This document shows, piece by piece, positions 51,378 to 64,000 of a stretch of 64,000 nt of DNA; positions within the stretch are counted from its first letter, which is position 1; the number at the start of each line of letters is the position of its first letter. Below the pieces are notes generated by a model, which was not told the DNA's origin, searched no databases, and saw only the letters and a list, made by a program, of their open reading frames with translations. Origin of the DNA: Eutrigla gurnardus (taxonomy: Eukaryota; Chordata; Actinopteri; Perciformes; Triglidae); NCBI GenBank assembly GCA_963514095.1, contig OY741277.1:13697137-13761136 (forward strand). Reading direction: 5' to 3'. The position numbers were made by a program, and so were the translations under genes.

Positions 51378-54300
51378 TCTCATTCTCGCTCTCTCTTCCT
51401 TCCTCGTGTTCCCTTAGCTCGCTCGCCCATGCTCGCTCGCCTTCCCATGCAAAGAGCAGATTCTGTCATGAGCGTTCCAGAGACTCCCATCCCCCATCAC
51501 TTTCCCCAAGGGAGAGGGGGAGAGAAAGTGTAAGAGTGGATGCTGTCTTGACTCCACGAAGCAGAACGCACGCCAAATGAATACATCATCGTGCTAATTA
51601 AAGTAACAATGTGTTTTGGTTATGGAAGGCTGGCACGTTGTCAAGTAGTTTGGCTCAGCTGGACGGGAAATCTGGTTAGAACACAATTGGCGTCATTAAA
51701 ATGATATATAATGCGTGCAATATTTATAAACATATTTACAAGTAAGCATAAGCTGTGCCGTTGTGGGAGTGAAGTGCATTACTCTCGTGATGAGGTGCTC
51801 TCCTATTCATCTACCCTTTTTTTCAGCCATTAACGTATTGTGTCCTATCTACTCGTCATTGAGTTTTTCTTCATACATCCCCAGTTGGCTGAAAGTGTGG
51901 GAATATAGTCTACTGTGCTACAGATCTACCTTGGCTGAATTTTATAGGATCAAGCTGGTGGTAGTTTTCTTGTTCCCATCAAATCCTATGAATAGCAGAC
52001 ATTTGAAGTTGTGTGAAATGATGAATGCATGTTTAATATCGCCTCTCTGTATAGCTCTGTTGTTGTCCTCACAACTACTGAGAAATTATTGTTTTCTTCA
52101 GCTTGCTAGTTGCTCTATGATGTCCAATGTGCTGGGCTTGTGGACACGGAAACAGCTGCCAGACGCAAGGTGGATGAGAGCGGTGAGACTCAAGCGAAAC
52201 AAGAAAGTCACATGCCATAAAACCCAAAACAACGAGCTGAAAGACTCTTAAATGTGACCAAGAGCTGAGTGAAGCTGTAGTGTGGGCTCATAATTCTTTG
52301 TGGGTTCCCTTTACACAATACACATTTAAAATGTAGATTTATGTAGCTTTAAAACAGCTAATGTTACTTAAAGAGTGAGGATTTGTTGATGACTACTTCT
52401 ATAAGAGGGTTGGTGCTTAAAATGTACTTAACACTCGTGAAATGGCACTACAACATACATAACATTTCACTAAGAAACACATATTTTCATTGTTTGAGAG
52501 ATAAGACACAACTTTTTTCTTCAGTGAACATCCTTTTTATTGAGCAATGAAATAATCTTGAACCCTATGATCTTCATGTATTTTTGTATTCTGTATTTTT
52601 TTTAAATCGGACTCTATTTCTTAACTTCTCTACCATGATAGTGAGCTATATATCTATTTCAAATCACTTGTGATGATGTATTCACATTGATCGATGATTG
52701 TGATTGTTGGTTTTTTTAACCCGATGTGATAAAATCCTTTATGGTGTCATCCCTAGATATAGGAACATGTCACTAATGTCACACTGATGTGTTTAGTTAG
52801 CGATCGAGCTCTACGCCACTGATGATGTTAAATCAGGCATTGACTGCACCGATGAAACTTGTTCGTTGATAGTCAATTCTTTGCTTGTTTCAACATGTTC
52901 TTACGTGCATTTTCGACTGGGCGAGACAGAAAAGGATGAGCTAAGACTGGGCAGGAAAGGAGACGAGAGGACAGTGTGGGACAGGTTAGCATAAGAGATA
53001 GGGGAGGAAATGAGAAGGGACAAGGGGAGAAGAGAGGACAGGAAAGGAGAAGAGGACATCAGAGAGAAACGAGAGGAGAGACATTGAGGTCTGAGATGCT
53101 ATCGGCTCTCGTTGCTGATATGACAGCCTCAGTCCCCATTGACGGAGCAATCGGCCTGCCATCTCCCATAGCCTGCTGTTCTCCTGCGTGGCACAGCACA
53201 GCATCGGGCTCTATTGTCTCCCAGGCCTTTGTTCTAAATAACATCTGCATTCGTCAGCATAGGTTTTATTCTCTTCTCGGCTCTTATCCCTCCAGCAAAG
53301 TTTGAAGGGATTTTCCTCCCCCTGGCTGCGCAATTTGCAATGCCCTTGGCAAAACATGACGGTGGGAAAATATTTTTTAGTGTATGTAAAGTGACATGTG
53401 CACTCTGCTGTTCCACTGTACGTGTTAAATAATTAGTCAACAGCGCCTCGAGCTGCTGTAATTCTTTGATAAGGAGCTGTATTTAAGCAGCCAATGTTGG
53501 ATTGGTAAAATCATAAGCAGGCGTCTTGTATGTTCAGATCAGTTCACGTCCCGAGATCGAGAGCACATCGTACTCCAGCTCGCATGTGAAACATGTGATG
53601 CAATGTATTCTTGTCTTCAGATGAATAAAGGTTTAAAATGTATGATTGCAACGTTGGCGACTAGTGATCCTGGACTGAGTCAGAACAGAACTCAAGCACA
53701 GCTCCAGTACTAGAACATCTGGCCTGATGTTACATAAGCCTCTCAGCGTGCTGTGCAAGGGTAGCCCCAAATGGGAGCATCACAATGTGATGGAAATGCC
53801 GATAGAGATGAATATTAGCGAGAGAAACAGGAAAAAACAGGAAAAAAGGAGATGAATGGGAAAAGGTAGCCTTTAGCCGACGAGAGCAGAGAGAGTAGAA
53901 ACGTGGAGGCGAGAGGGGCCACTTTGTCACTTTTATGGCCGTTCCCATCCACCCTGAGTGGAGTCGGTGTGGAGGAAGATATACAGCATCCGACCCTCTG
54001 AGGGAAGCCCGGTGCTGTTGTTACGTGTTGGTACACTTAAGAATCGTTTGTTATAATTCCTCAAAACCAAGCAGGCTAGTGGCATCATGGTAGTGTGTGA
54101 GGCTACAGAGTGAGTCAGACCTCAAGACCGTCTGCAAGGTGAATCAACAAGCTTGTGTTGAGCATTAAATACACAATAGTTATAGGCTTAAGGTTGATAC
54201 ATTTAAAGGGTTATTTACATTGTGGAAAATTAGATTGAATAATTGTTTGATTTTTAGAATAGAAGAATCGTTCCGAATCATAAAATAGGAACGGACAGAG

Positions 54301-54932
54301 CTAAACTTTTACTTCCTGCTTCCTGTTGCGAGCTCTAGGTTTACATGTTGCCTATAGTCAGCTGAGGCTAAGTGGTATCTGCCTTCTTATGTAAAAAATA
54401 TCATAAAACTAGTGTCTTTTCAACGTCAAGCTAGGTCCGCACCTAGCTTAGCCAACGGCTAACACAGCCAAACTAACTTTCTAACACATCAAATGAACGT
54501 GTGCTGCCGCTAACGAACGAGTTCTTGAAGTTTTTCCATCGAGACCAGGACACAACGCGACGTTAGACTCGCCCCAGAATGCAAGCTCATACATTTCATG
54601 TGGGCCACCTTAATAAGTTCTATTTTTGGTAAAGTACGGCCCCAAATAAGCTTGTTTTCGTGATGCAGATTCTTATAAAGAGACACGGCACAGACCTTTG
54701 TTAAGACACTCGCCCTAGTTTCTGACCCTAAAACTAAATAGAAAAGTCTAGTGGAGATTGGTTGCTACTTTAAAATAACAGTTTAGGTCGGTGTGAGAAA
54801 TGCTATTCGCCCAAACGAAGGTTAAAAATGAAATGAGTTCAATGACAGCAAGCAATGCTTTGCTCTGTGTGTGAGTGAGCTGGCATATTTACTAGCGGTA
54901 GTTTACACAGGGCGCTCTAATCTTTCCTTCCC

Positions 54933-54934
54933 TG

Positions 54935-54968
<34 letters not shown>

Positions 54969-54979
54969 AGTGTGTGTGT
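54933..54979. repeat. (GT)n microsatellite
   Basis: About 23 GT units with CG and GA interruptions, rims2 intron 1. Confidence 0.93.
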
Positions 54980-55796
54980 CCGTCCATGTCCTGCTCATTC
55001 AAGACTCAGCTGGTTGGAGCAGGTGCAAGCTGGTGACTCAAACACATGGATGCCGCCTAGCCGGTCCTTCTAATACGCCTTTGTGTGGCCAAAAAAAATC
55101 CCCAAACCATCCAGTGCTTTCTATAAACAAATACAGCCCTCCCCGTATCCGTCCAGCACTCGCACACAGACATACCAGACTCTCAATGAAACACCCACAC
55201 ACTCACACACGTTAGCTCCACAGAGGCAACAGCATTCAATATGTAATGATAATGCTAAACTTTACAGTGTGCTCATGCAATTCCTGCTCACTTCACGCAA
55301 CCACTTCTCTAAACTTATTTCCTATTAAATACATACTGTAATTGTGCGGTATATATTTTTTATATTGCTGTGAAACTGCTTGTTTTTAACACTCTATTTT
55401 CTTCAATTGACTTCCTGTTTAAGTATTTTTATTGAGCAGTTCTATTTCACATACAATTCACGACTAATTTTCATTTTACATGTATTCTCATAGCATCGCA
55501 GGCCTTAGGAATATATATGTATATCTAGCTGAGTTGACCGGGACTCCGCCTCCTCATAATATCCCCATCACACACATCACGTATCATATTACAACTTTTA
55601 TTGCTCTCTTGTGCCATCATACTTCCCCTCCCATCGCTTTGAATTGGTTATTGTTCCTCGAGGTCCTGGCAGGGGTCAAAGGTCATACGCTGAGTGGCAT
55701 TACAGTGCTCTACATGTACAGTAGATGCTGCTGTAGGTAGATTACGGAGGCAGCCGACTGACATAAATAAGGGAGGATAAAGAGCAGCCGTTATCA

Positions 55797-55832
55797 TAAC
55801 GTCACTAATGCAGCCGCGGCCCTTATATAAGC
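55797..55832 (+). promoter_or_regulatory. CRE plus TATA-box candidate inside rims2 intron 1
   Basis: AACGTCAC (CRE-like, 55798-55805) lies about 17 bases before CCTTATATAAGCC (TATA-like, 55821-55833). The arrangement resembles a core promoter; no downstream exon was identified. Confidence 0.3.
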
Positions 55833-56110
55833 CTGCTGTTTGAGCGCTGCACACAGGCACGGCCGTGTAACCTACACTAGGACATACTGTACAGCATATA
55901 GACTACTGCTCCCACTGCCTAGGGCTGAAGGTGGCTTTGTGGGCGCTTTAAACGCATTCTTCCTCAGTATCTGTATGTGTGCACGCGTTAGTGTGTTCAC
56001 GGTTGCTCGGATTGTGTAGTCTTGCGTGTGCTACAGTATCTGCCGTGGAAATAACAGTGAAGAGGCCTGTTTTTCCATCCCCATCATCTGACACTGATCA
56101 GGGGAGAGAG

Positions 56111-56142
<32 letters not shown>
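56111..56142. repeat. (AC)n(AG)n compound microsatellite
   Basis: About eight AC units followed by about nine GA units, rims2 intron 1. Confidence 0.9.
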
Positions 56143-58164
56143 CCGTTGTTGTGATCCCGGGATCGTGCTCCTCGACCGAAGTCTGATGGAGGATCTCCCG
56201 CTAATCCCTTAATATCACTCGTCCCACTGAGATACTGCCACCATCGCCATGGTGATGATGAGGAGATGGCCTGGATGTGTAGTAGTGGAACGTGAAGGGA
56301 GGGGGAGGGGAATGGGGGGGTGCTCCACGGAACCATAGAAATCCTCCTTAGTGAAACATAAATACAATCATTTGAAGTAGTATCTCAGGAAATGCAGGCA
56401 TTTAAAGTCGCCAGGCATCAGGCCACGAGGAGGGAGGGGAGGCGGGGTAGCCGGCTTGCCTGTGTCGCTGTAGACGGCGAGGAGAAGCTGGTCGCCTCAC
56501 CCTCAAGTGGGCGGCTGCTTGGTTGGCTGCTTGGCTTTAAATCTGCGCAGAGAGGCGGCTAATGCAAGGGAATCCTTTTGATTTGGGATTTTACAAGCAG
56601 TCGATGTCAAACAGATCTCTATGCCGTCGGACAGATGTTGAGAGGCAGCGAGTTCAAGTTAATTTCAGCCGTACAGTACTGTGGTCTCATCTGTTTATTT
56701 GACTGAACGTGCCGGTCTTCAAAGCCCCCCGCCATGACACGTCCTGTGTCGTCTTAACTTCACAAGGGTATCGGACACCGGGGTGTGTAACATCATATGG
56801 CATCTATAGCAATATTTGAGCAAAGTGATGGGTGTAACCTGCTCACAGGGAGGCGATATCAGATTGCTCTTGTGCTTGACCGCCATGTGTACTCTGCATG
56901 CGGTTTAGTTAAGCAGGCTAATAGTGACGTGCTGTAGCGATGAATTGGGACAGGAAGGAGGAGAGCAGGTTGGGCCAACAATAGGCAAGAGATCTATTAC
57001 CTCTCTATTGTTAGCCATGGCCGGGCTATTATTATAGCCCAGAGTGAGACACAGACAGCTGACTGCAGTCTCGGTACGGCCCACCTACTGCTCCCAACCA
57101 GCAACAACAACACAGAGAGGTTTTATGCGTTTTGTGGATTAAAACCTGAGATGCTCCAGTTCCAATAAAACCAGGAGGAAAGGCTGAAACTAGACATTTG
57201 CTGACTATGAGACTGGAAGTAATGTGGAAGTAGCAAGACTGGACAGAATTGGTGCTCGAGGAGCAGTGTGATGCTTCACCGTGTATAGTGCAGGCGTAGA
57301 GGAGGACATGGAGCTGGCCTCTCTGTCTCGGCTAGTGGAACTAGAGATCGGGCTAATGTAAGAGAGGGCGGCGACCTCGCCGTGGCTGAGTTTTCTCGAG
57401 TGTTCCCAGTGGAACTGCTGAGCTGTGTATGGGAGGAGTTGTGACGTTGGCTGGGACAATGTCAGCTGCCAAGAAAGTGCTGATCACAGCCAGAATAAAA
57501 TGTATCTGTGTCAGGATGAATAAAGCAGGCTGACGGGAGAAGCAACCAAGCATTCGCATACAAAGGCGGACACGTCGGCGTACACACACCATTACCGAAG
57601 CAAATAAGCACATATGTGCAAGAAGACGGCGTGTCACTCCCTCGGACTAAATGTTTGCTCCTATAGTTTCCTACCGTGCAATAAACTGGCTGTATGAAAA
57701 TGAACACTGCGCATATGTTTCCCGTAAGCGTTGCATGGAAATACACTTGTGAATGTGTGGGCTGCCGGGTGATTAGCTGACTCGTTGCCACTTGGAAATC
57801 TCTCAGGATGGGAGATATGGAGCAGCTCAATTGAATCCTGGCAGGTAATCTAAGGAAACAGATGGATTTTTAGTTATATTTGGCAGCAGATTAGCCACTT
57901 CCCCGTTGCTCAGAAAAATCTGCGGTTGCCAACTCTTGTTTGACAATCTGAATATTAGTCCTTGGTCAGGAGGTCTGGCCTGCGCGCTGTTAGATTGCCT
58001 ATTCTGATGCGTGTGCCCCGCGGATTCAATCCTATCTGTGTTTTCTAAGGCCCAGCTGTGGTAGCTGGCCGACCCCTCCACGCCGAGGCGCTTGCCCTCT
58101 CGCCGTCCCTCCTGCCCTGCCTATCGCGCCGTGCCAGCACCCCATGCCAGAGGAAGTTATCAGC

Positions 58165-58191
58165 ACTCCCCCCCCCACCCCCCCACCCCCC
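58165..58191. repeat. C-rich low-complexity run
   Basis: CCCCCCCCC-A-CCCCCCC-A-CCCCCC-type sequence; candidate i-motif/G-quadruplex DNA and a likely assembly soft spot. Confidence 0.9.
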
Positions 58192-58812
58192 TAATCCCCT
58201 CCGAGGTGGAGAGAGGAAGCGTTAAGTAGCACGTCTTCTGGCATTTATTAGCAAGGTAGAATGAACAGGTGTCTCGAGACCTAATCGCCTGTCTTTAAAC
58301 GAGCTGCTATTTTTAGTGCACACTCCTTTTCTTGGAGATTTTTCGGTGGAATGTACAGTAGAGATGGTACAATAGGGGATTTCTGTTTTTATACATCCTG
58401 CAGGGATGATGCTGACACGGTCATACACTGTGCATGTTGATTTTCCTCATGTGGCCGGGTGGAGTACGGTAACACATTCTTAAGGGACTTTGGGGGCAAT
58501 ATAATGTGTTCGGAGTATCTGTTAGATTTTACAGTCATTACATTCATTCTAGTTTATTCAGTGTTGTGTCCACCCTTTTCGGACATTTCCTTACAAATAC
58601 ACACAATATTGACGTTCATACACATTGTATACACTACACTAGTTTTCTTTGGTTGAGCTTGTTCTGCCAAAAACAACCTGAACATAACACTTGACCAAAG
58701 AAGAAGAAAAAAACAAAAAACAGGAAAGGCACAAATTCAATCAAACATGTAGAGATCAGAAAAAGAGGAAGAAATTAAATACTGTAGCATAAACAGTAAA
58801 TAGCATATGATG

Positions 58813-58848
58813 AATAAGTTATATTAACAAAAATTGATATAACTTATT
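58813..58848. repeat. Perfect 12-bp inverted repeat
   Basis: AATAAGTTATAT (58813-58824), a 12-base spacer, then ATATAACTTATT (58837-58848). Could fold as a hairpin; no flanking target-site duplication was evident by eye. Confidence 0.8.
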
Positions 58849-60289
58849 TCCATAGTGGTTCTACTTCCCCCCCGAATCCTGTAAACAATCAGTTCTACAT
58901 TACAGATGTCACAGAAATCGTTAATTTTTATTGATACAAAAATATTTTTTTACCTTACACTACTGTATGCACCGACATTCAGTTTGTATCTCACAGTCAC
59001 AGCAGGACAAGAACCAAATCCAGCAGTGCCACGGCCTCCAGTGATCCCTGAGTGGTTTCAGACGGACATTAACCTCATCTCCTGGCAGCACTGACTGGCT
59101 GGGATGGTGTTAATGATGTATGTAGTTGGTATTTACCCACTGAGCCAGATTACTCCCTTATGATCTAATTATCACTCAGTCTGTAGCAGACTCCGAGGGC
59201 CTGCAGGGTCACTGCTTAGCCATGAGATCCTCTATGGCAGATTTTCTACTCCAGGGTCGGTGCCAAGCTGAGGCTGCATCTCACCATCTCGTTAAACTGT
59301 TGAGCGTTGTGGGACGCCGATATCGGACTCTCGGGTTGTTTGGGGAGGCGTTCGCGGCATCTCGTTGCAGCATCTCTGCTGGGACGTGCCATGGAGTGAG
59401 TCTGGAAAGATGAGTCAAGAAAGAACGAGCGAGTAAATCTAGATATACACCTTCATCACAAACTAACTGTCCACAGAAGCGAGCGCTCACGCTTTAAGGG
59501 ATCTTTAGCTGTGGAGTTGGAAGGGAAAAGTCACCATTTTCATGAGGAGAGCGCCACCGCTCTACATCTAACCACACCCCTACTGTTCTCAGCAGTTCCA
59601 CCAACATCCGGCTGACTTTTGAGAGGGAAATAGAAAGCTTCTGAGCTGCAGTTTGCTCAAAGACAGGATTAGAGGGAGTGAGAGAGAGACCTTGGAGTGA
59701 CTGGCTGGGCATACCCGGCACACTTTGGGCAGGGGAGGTGTTGTAATTGGAAAGTAATTACACCTTGGGTGGCGTGTGTGGAAGCCCAGTACAGTGTGAC
59801 AGAGGATACTGGCTGCTGTTGGTGCCTAAAATGAACAGAATGAGATTGTTATTGTTGATGTTAAGCCAGCAAACTGATGGAAGTGCTTTTTTTAAATGTC
59901 ATTTTTAGACATTGATTAATATTGGTACAGCTGGTTGCGCAGGGAAAATGTAGTGTGCCGTAGTTGCTACCAGCATTATTTTCTGGTGCTGCCACCTAAA
60001 TACGCTGTATGTATTTTTCTGGAAATAGTTTAAAGGATAAGATGGTGATTGTAGATATTCACTAACAAACCAAAATAATGTGATTTGATTTGTTTGTCCT
60101 TTCGTGGAATTTGTTGACAATAAGAAAATACATACTTGTGAATACATTCAAATAATAACTATCATTAAATAGTACAATAAAGTATCATTAGCCAAAAGAG
60201 GTGATTCACTAACTAGCAGGGATGTACGGTATCCGATGTAAGTCACATTATAATGTCAGTAGAGCGAATAGGTGGTTCAGCTGACTGCT

Positions 60290-60540
60290 GTTTTAGGCCA
60301 CTTGGGGGCAGCGCAGCATCGACATATTATCACCTTATAGAGTGGGCGTGGTGAAGATGTTACAAGCAGTTGTCCATTTACACATCCAGCAGACACAGAG
60401 CAACATCAGCATTACACTTTGGGTCGTGCATGTTTGAGTGGTTTGCATTTGCTCTCCACGTTGTTAGCCAGCTAGCGGCTAACTGTGTGTGTTGATGACC
60501 AAACCATTAAAGCGGTGCTCCTATTTCGTAAAAAAAAAAA
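60290..60540. repeat. Probable dispersed repeat ending in poly-A
   Basis: CAGACACAGAGCAACATCAG, GTTAGCCAGCTAGCGGCTAA and a terminal A run (60530-60544) resemble phrases of fish interspersed repeats. No second copy exists in the window, so the call is tentative. Confidence 0.35.
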
Positions 60541-62147
60541 AAAATCTTTCTTTAGATGTACAATGACGTTCATTTGATTCCATCTCACAGCTGCCTGTCA
60601 AACAGCTTTAGATGCATGTTGCTGGAGCTGCTGGTGCATGTGACATGTCACCAACCTATTTGTCGACTGAGCCAAAGGAGGAGCATTTTACAGGTGAAGG
60701 AATGAAAGCTAAGCATCTCCTCCTCTCCCCACCTCTCCTCCGCTTATTAGCAGAGATATCTTCAGAGGGTTCAGATTAATTAAATCTCTGGGATTTTACT
60801 AAAATGTTCAGGTCCTCGTGACAGCCCGATATGTAATTGTCCTGCTGTCTGTACAGAAGGAGCTGCGTCAACCCGGCTCTCCGAAGGATTTCACTCCCAT
60901 CTGACTTGGATGAAATCCTCAACAAGAGACGTGCAGACTTGTTTGCATGTATTTTGGCATCGCAGCATGTCAGCTTTGGTTTGCCTTTGCCTTCCAAGTC
61001 AATTCTTAAAGGGGCAATGCACAAGCTTCAAGGAGATGTTTTTTTGGTGCCAAGCAATGATTTAATTGTCCCATATAATGTGATAGTATTTTAGTTTTGC
61101 TTTCTGTTGCGAACATTCATAACGTCAGACTTTGACATCAAAACCTTTTGTCATGTAAATCTTTCAGTTACAGCGAGCATTTCTTGTCCTCATAATGTAT
61201 TGGTCATTTTCTCGATATGTCACTTTTTTAATCATATTGAATAAGCCGTTACCAGCAAATGTTTGGCATGTTTACTTGAGCAGTGACTTGGAAAATGAAT
61301 CAGTCACCAAAATAGTTGCTGCAAAAATGTAATGTCAATTGACTGATTGATTAATTGACTTTTTACCATTACCACAGTAAGGCTGAGCTAGCTGGTTAAT
61401 TGCATTTGTAGATGACTAGCACACCCAGCAGGGTTATGGATGACTAAAATAACAAAAGTACTACGTTTTTAACCAATCGTACTTATAACAGTTTCCCCTT
61501 CCTCTCTTCCTCTTATACAGCACAGAAATTCATAATAAAAACCATTTACACATTCCCTGATAGAACTCCAGGAATCTAGTTCTTGGAAGTTTATGCAGCA
61601 CATCTGTCCACTAGAGAGCAGTGTAGCATCAGTCATCGTCAGACCGGAATGATTCTCCATGCAAAGCCAGTGAAGCAGAGAAGGTGGGAACCCAAATGTA
61701 GAACAAAATAACAGATGAAAAATAAATAAATAAATAACAGCAGCATGTGGCTAACTGGGACTTAAAACTGAGGAAAACAGAATCGTGCATTGACACATAC
61801 AGACAGAAACCTTTCCCTAACTCTGTCAGCGTGTGCTTTTTTTTGTATTTGTTGTGCGTTGGCGGGGGGTGTGGGAGCGTCATGTGAAGCAGAGTGCAGG
61901 TTAAAGAGATGGAAAACAGAGACTGTATCTGCCCCACAGGCCTCGTCAGCAGCCGGGACACTGAATACGTCACTGGTGACATTTTACACTCACTCATTTT
62001 ACTGCCCCATGTCAAATAATACGCCGTGCACTCACACTCCCACATGCACACGTATGAGTACAGTACACACATGGATATGGGCACATGCAGGCAGACACTC
62101 ACTCACTCACACGCACGCACATGCACACACTTTGTCCGGCAGCTGTC

Positions 62148-62172
62148 CAGGCAGGCAGGCAGGCAGGCAGGC
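62148..62172. repeat. (CAGG)n tetranucleotide repeat
   Basis: About six tandem CAGG units, rims2 intron 1. Confidence 0.9.
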
Positions 62173-63023
62173 TGGATCAGATAAATATGAGGCTTGTAAT
62201 GCGACCACAGAGACGGGGCTGATGGGATCAATAAAGAACGGCGCTGCAGGTCATCGGGAGAACACAGCAAGAGGATAAATATGGACTGGCTCATCGGAAA
62301 ACAGAGCAGCGAGACTGATGGGTACACAGGACTATATCTTCTCTCGCGTGTTCTCTCACCCATCCGACACAGATCACACAGGCAGATTTCTCACTACCTC
62401 TGGCTGAAGTAGACTGTTGGGAGGCTTCAGTGTTGCACTCTGAGCCTCGTGGAGCTCAATGGCATCCGGGCAGTGCACACACTGGGATCCATCGGAAGTA
62501 TTTTTTGCTTGTTTTGAACTCACTTGTAGATTTTGTAAAGGAATTTTTAATTATTGGGCACGTCATATATGTAGTTTGTAGTAGCCTTTAATTGGAGAGT
62601 TTGAGTATCACATGGTCTACTTCACAGGCTTTTTTGGTAAAGCTTTAACAGTAAAGCTCTGGAGGAAGTAATGTAGTAATGTACGTTTAATGATTGTAAT
62701 TGAAATATCTGTCACATGGACATAACTGCCATTATTTTGGGGAAAATGGTGGTGTTGGTTGACAAATGTCCAAATCTTAAGTATCGGATCACTCTTGTGG
62801 AATGAGAGAAGTAGTTGGTGCCGACAAAACCCAATTAACACATTTAATTTCACACAGCTTTATGAAAGTGACTGTACTTAACGTGAGCGGTGATCAGGTG
62901 TGTGTGAAGTTCTGATGTGTGATTCTCAGCTGCCACCTTTTTGGATTTGAGACATCTGCTCTTAAACCAGGAGAGAGTGGCTGAACTGGCAGCTTCAGTA
63001 TTAGATGGTGTGCAGATGCTAGA

Positions 63024-63025
<2 letters not shown>

Positions 63026-63060
<35 letters not shown>
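63026..63060. repeat. (GT)n microsatellite
   Basis: About 17 GT units in rims2 intron 1, just before the dispersed repeat. Confidence 0.94.
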
Positions 63061-63064
<4 letters not shown>

Positions 63065-63084
63065 TCAGTGCTGTTTGTGCCGTA

Positions 63085-63420
63085 TTGGTTATTCTGGCCA
63101 CATGAGGAGTATGTAATGCAAAATGAAGTCTGATTGAATAGAAGTCTATGGCAAAACTTATTTTATTATCTCTGCAAATGTTGCTAAGTTTATGTCTCAA
63201 TCGCTAGTTTTCAAGCAATTCTATGGTCCCATTTAGAGTCATATAGACAATAAAGCTGGAGGTCGACAGGTCGCTACCCCGGCGTTTTTGTCTTACAACT
63301 TTAACCAGCTCATGAAAGTTAATTGTAACATTTTGGTCACTTAAAAATATCTTATTCAACGTTTGGTTGTTCTTAGCCCCACCCTTCACATCACTTATGG
63401 TTAAAAAAAATCTGCGGATC
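63085..63420 (-). repeat. Dispersed teleost-type repeat, copy B
   Basis: Read on the minus strand, CTAAATGGGACCATAGAATT, then CATAGACTTCTATTCAATCA and AGACTTCATTTTGCAT, match a common fish interspersed repeat. The 63335-63412 end aligns with copy A at 345-430. Termini are not precisely defined. Confidence 0.6.
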
Positions 63421-64000
63421 ACCCAAAGTACCGGTAACCAGTACATTGTTTGGGTAAAGGATATGTTGCTTTTAAAATATTTAATTGTGACTTGTCAAAG
63501 CTTAGTGCGCCACAAAAATGAGATAGTGTGTAATTTTGTACTTCAAGTAAACGGATCCTATAATCCTAGTTTAAAACTAAAGGTTGTGTGATGTTTACAT
63601 GGGCGTTAATAGCCTTTCTATCAGTCACAATGGAGTCCAGTGGAGGATGTGTTGCTCGGCTTAGTTGAACTTAAGTTCGTCCTCTCCTTGCGATGCAGCT
63701 CAGTGTGCAATTCAAGGCGGGACGCGTCACTCGGCTGGACAGTTACTCTGAACCTGTGCACATTTCTGGGAACCAGTGGGCTCACAGGCCACTATTAATT
63801 ATGAATTTCTGTTGGAGCTGCATAGGAGCGTGGTGGACTCACACTTTGGATCCACCCTCTTGTTGTAGAAAGCGCTTTCAAAAAGTCTGTTTGTCCATGG
63901 AGTACATACAGTATGATAGAGGGTGTTACTCACATGAAGCAGTCATTTTTAATTTGGAGTCGTTCAAATCCCTCCCCTTCTTACTTTTCGTCATCTTTAA

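Larger units (their letters stand above)
46365..64000 (+). other. rims2 intron 1 (to right edge)
   Basis: At least 17.6 kb without a recognisable exon on either strand. Long first introns are normal for RIM genes. It holds several microsatellites, a dispersed repeat at the far right, a candidate REST half-site (46975), a TATA/CRE-containing stretch (55797-55832) and a few inverted repeats. Open frames in this interval show no family resemblance. Confidence 0.75.

Noticed and set aside
51763..52251. 162-residue plus-strand frame in rims2 intron 1
   Set aside because: Hydrophobic, low-complexity composition with no RIM-like or other family signature; the length is within chance for 64 kb.

Overview
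This is a vertebrate nuclear genome window, almost certainly from a ray-finned (teleost) fish. Split genes with GT-AG introns, protein sequences closest to vertebrate orthologues, very dense (TG)n/(CA)n microsatellites and several dispersed repeats of the kind common in fish genomes all point that way. Nothing prokaryotic, viral or CRISPR-like was seen. No wholly new biological system was found; the notable signals are splice-site and regulatory oddities within a set of recognisable genes. Orthologue names rest on protein families recalled from memory, and teleost a/b paralogue suffixes cannot be assigned from one window.

Layout. (1) About 1-17.3 kb, minus strand: a BTB-BACK-kelch gene, klhl32, seven coding exons seen, with the last kelch exons beyond the left edge. 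(2) 17.3-21.4 kb: a divergent intergenic region with a CpG-rich patch and a possible non-coding first exon of the next gene. (3) 21.4-29.4 kb, plus: fzd6, a Frizzled receptor, seven coding exons and a ~1.3 kb 3' UTR. (4) 29.65-33.7 kb, plus: cthrc1, a short-collagen secreted protein, four exons. (5) 34.4-37.06 kb, minus: slc25a32, a mitochondrial folate/FAD carrier, seven exons, tail-to-tail with cthrc1. (6) 37.06-37.74 kb: a compact bidirectional promoter. (7) 37.74-44.7 kb, plus: dcaf13 (Sof1-like WD40 protein), eleven exons. (8) 46.16 kb to the right edge, plus: the first coding exon of rims2 followed by at least 17.6 kb of its first intron.

The order fzd6-cthrc1-slc25a32-dcaf13-rims2 is the same as on human 8q22.3, which strongly supports all five calls. 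klhl32 maps to human 6q16, so its head-to-head position beside fzd6 marks a lineage difference in synteny. The genes are not one pathway, but fzd6 and cthrc1 are both linked to Wnt/planar cell polarity: CTHRC1 is reported to stabilise Wnt-Frizzled-Ror2 complexes. slc25a32 and dcaf13 are housekeeping genes sharing a promoter region. rims2 is a presynaptic scaffold gene and has a candidate REST half-site in its first intron.

All internal exon boundaries given here were placed by hand from splice consensus, codon phase and protein continuity. Every coding join keeps frame. UTR exons are mostly not resolved.
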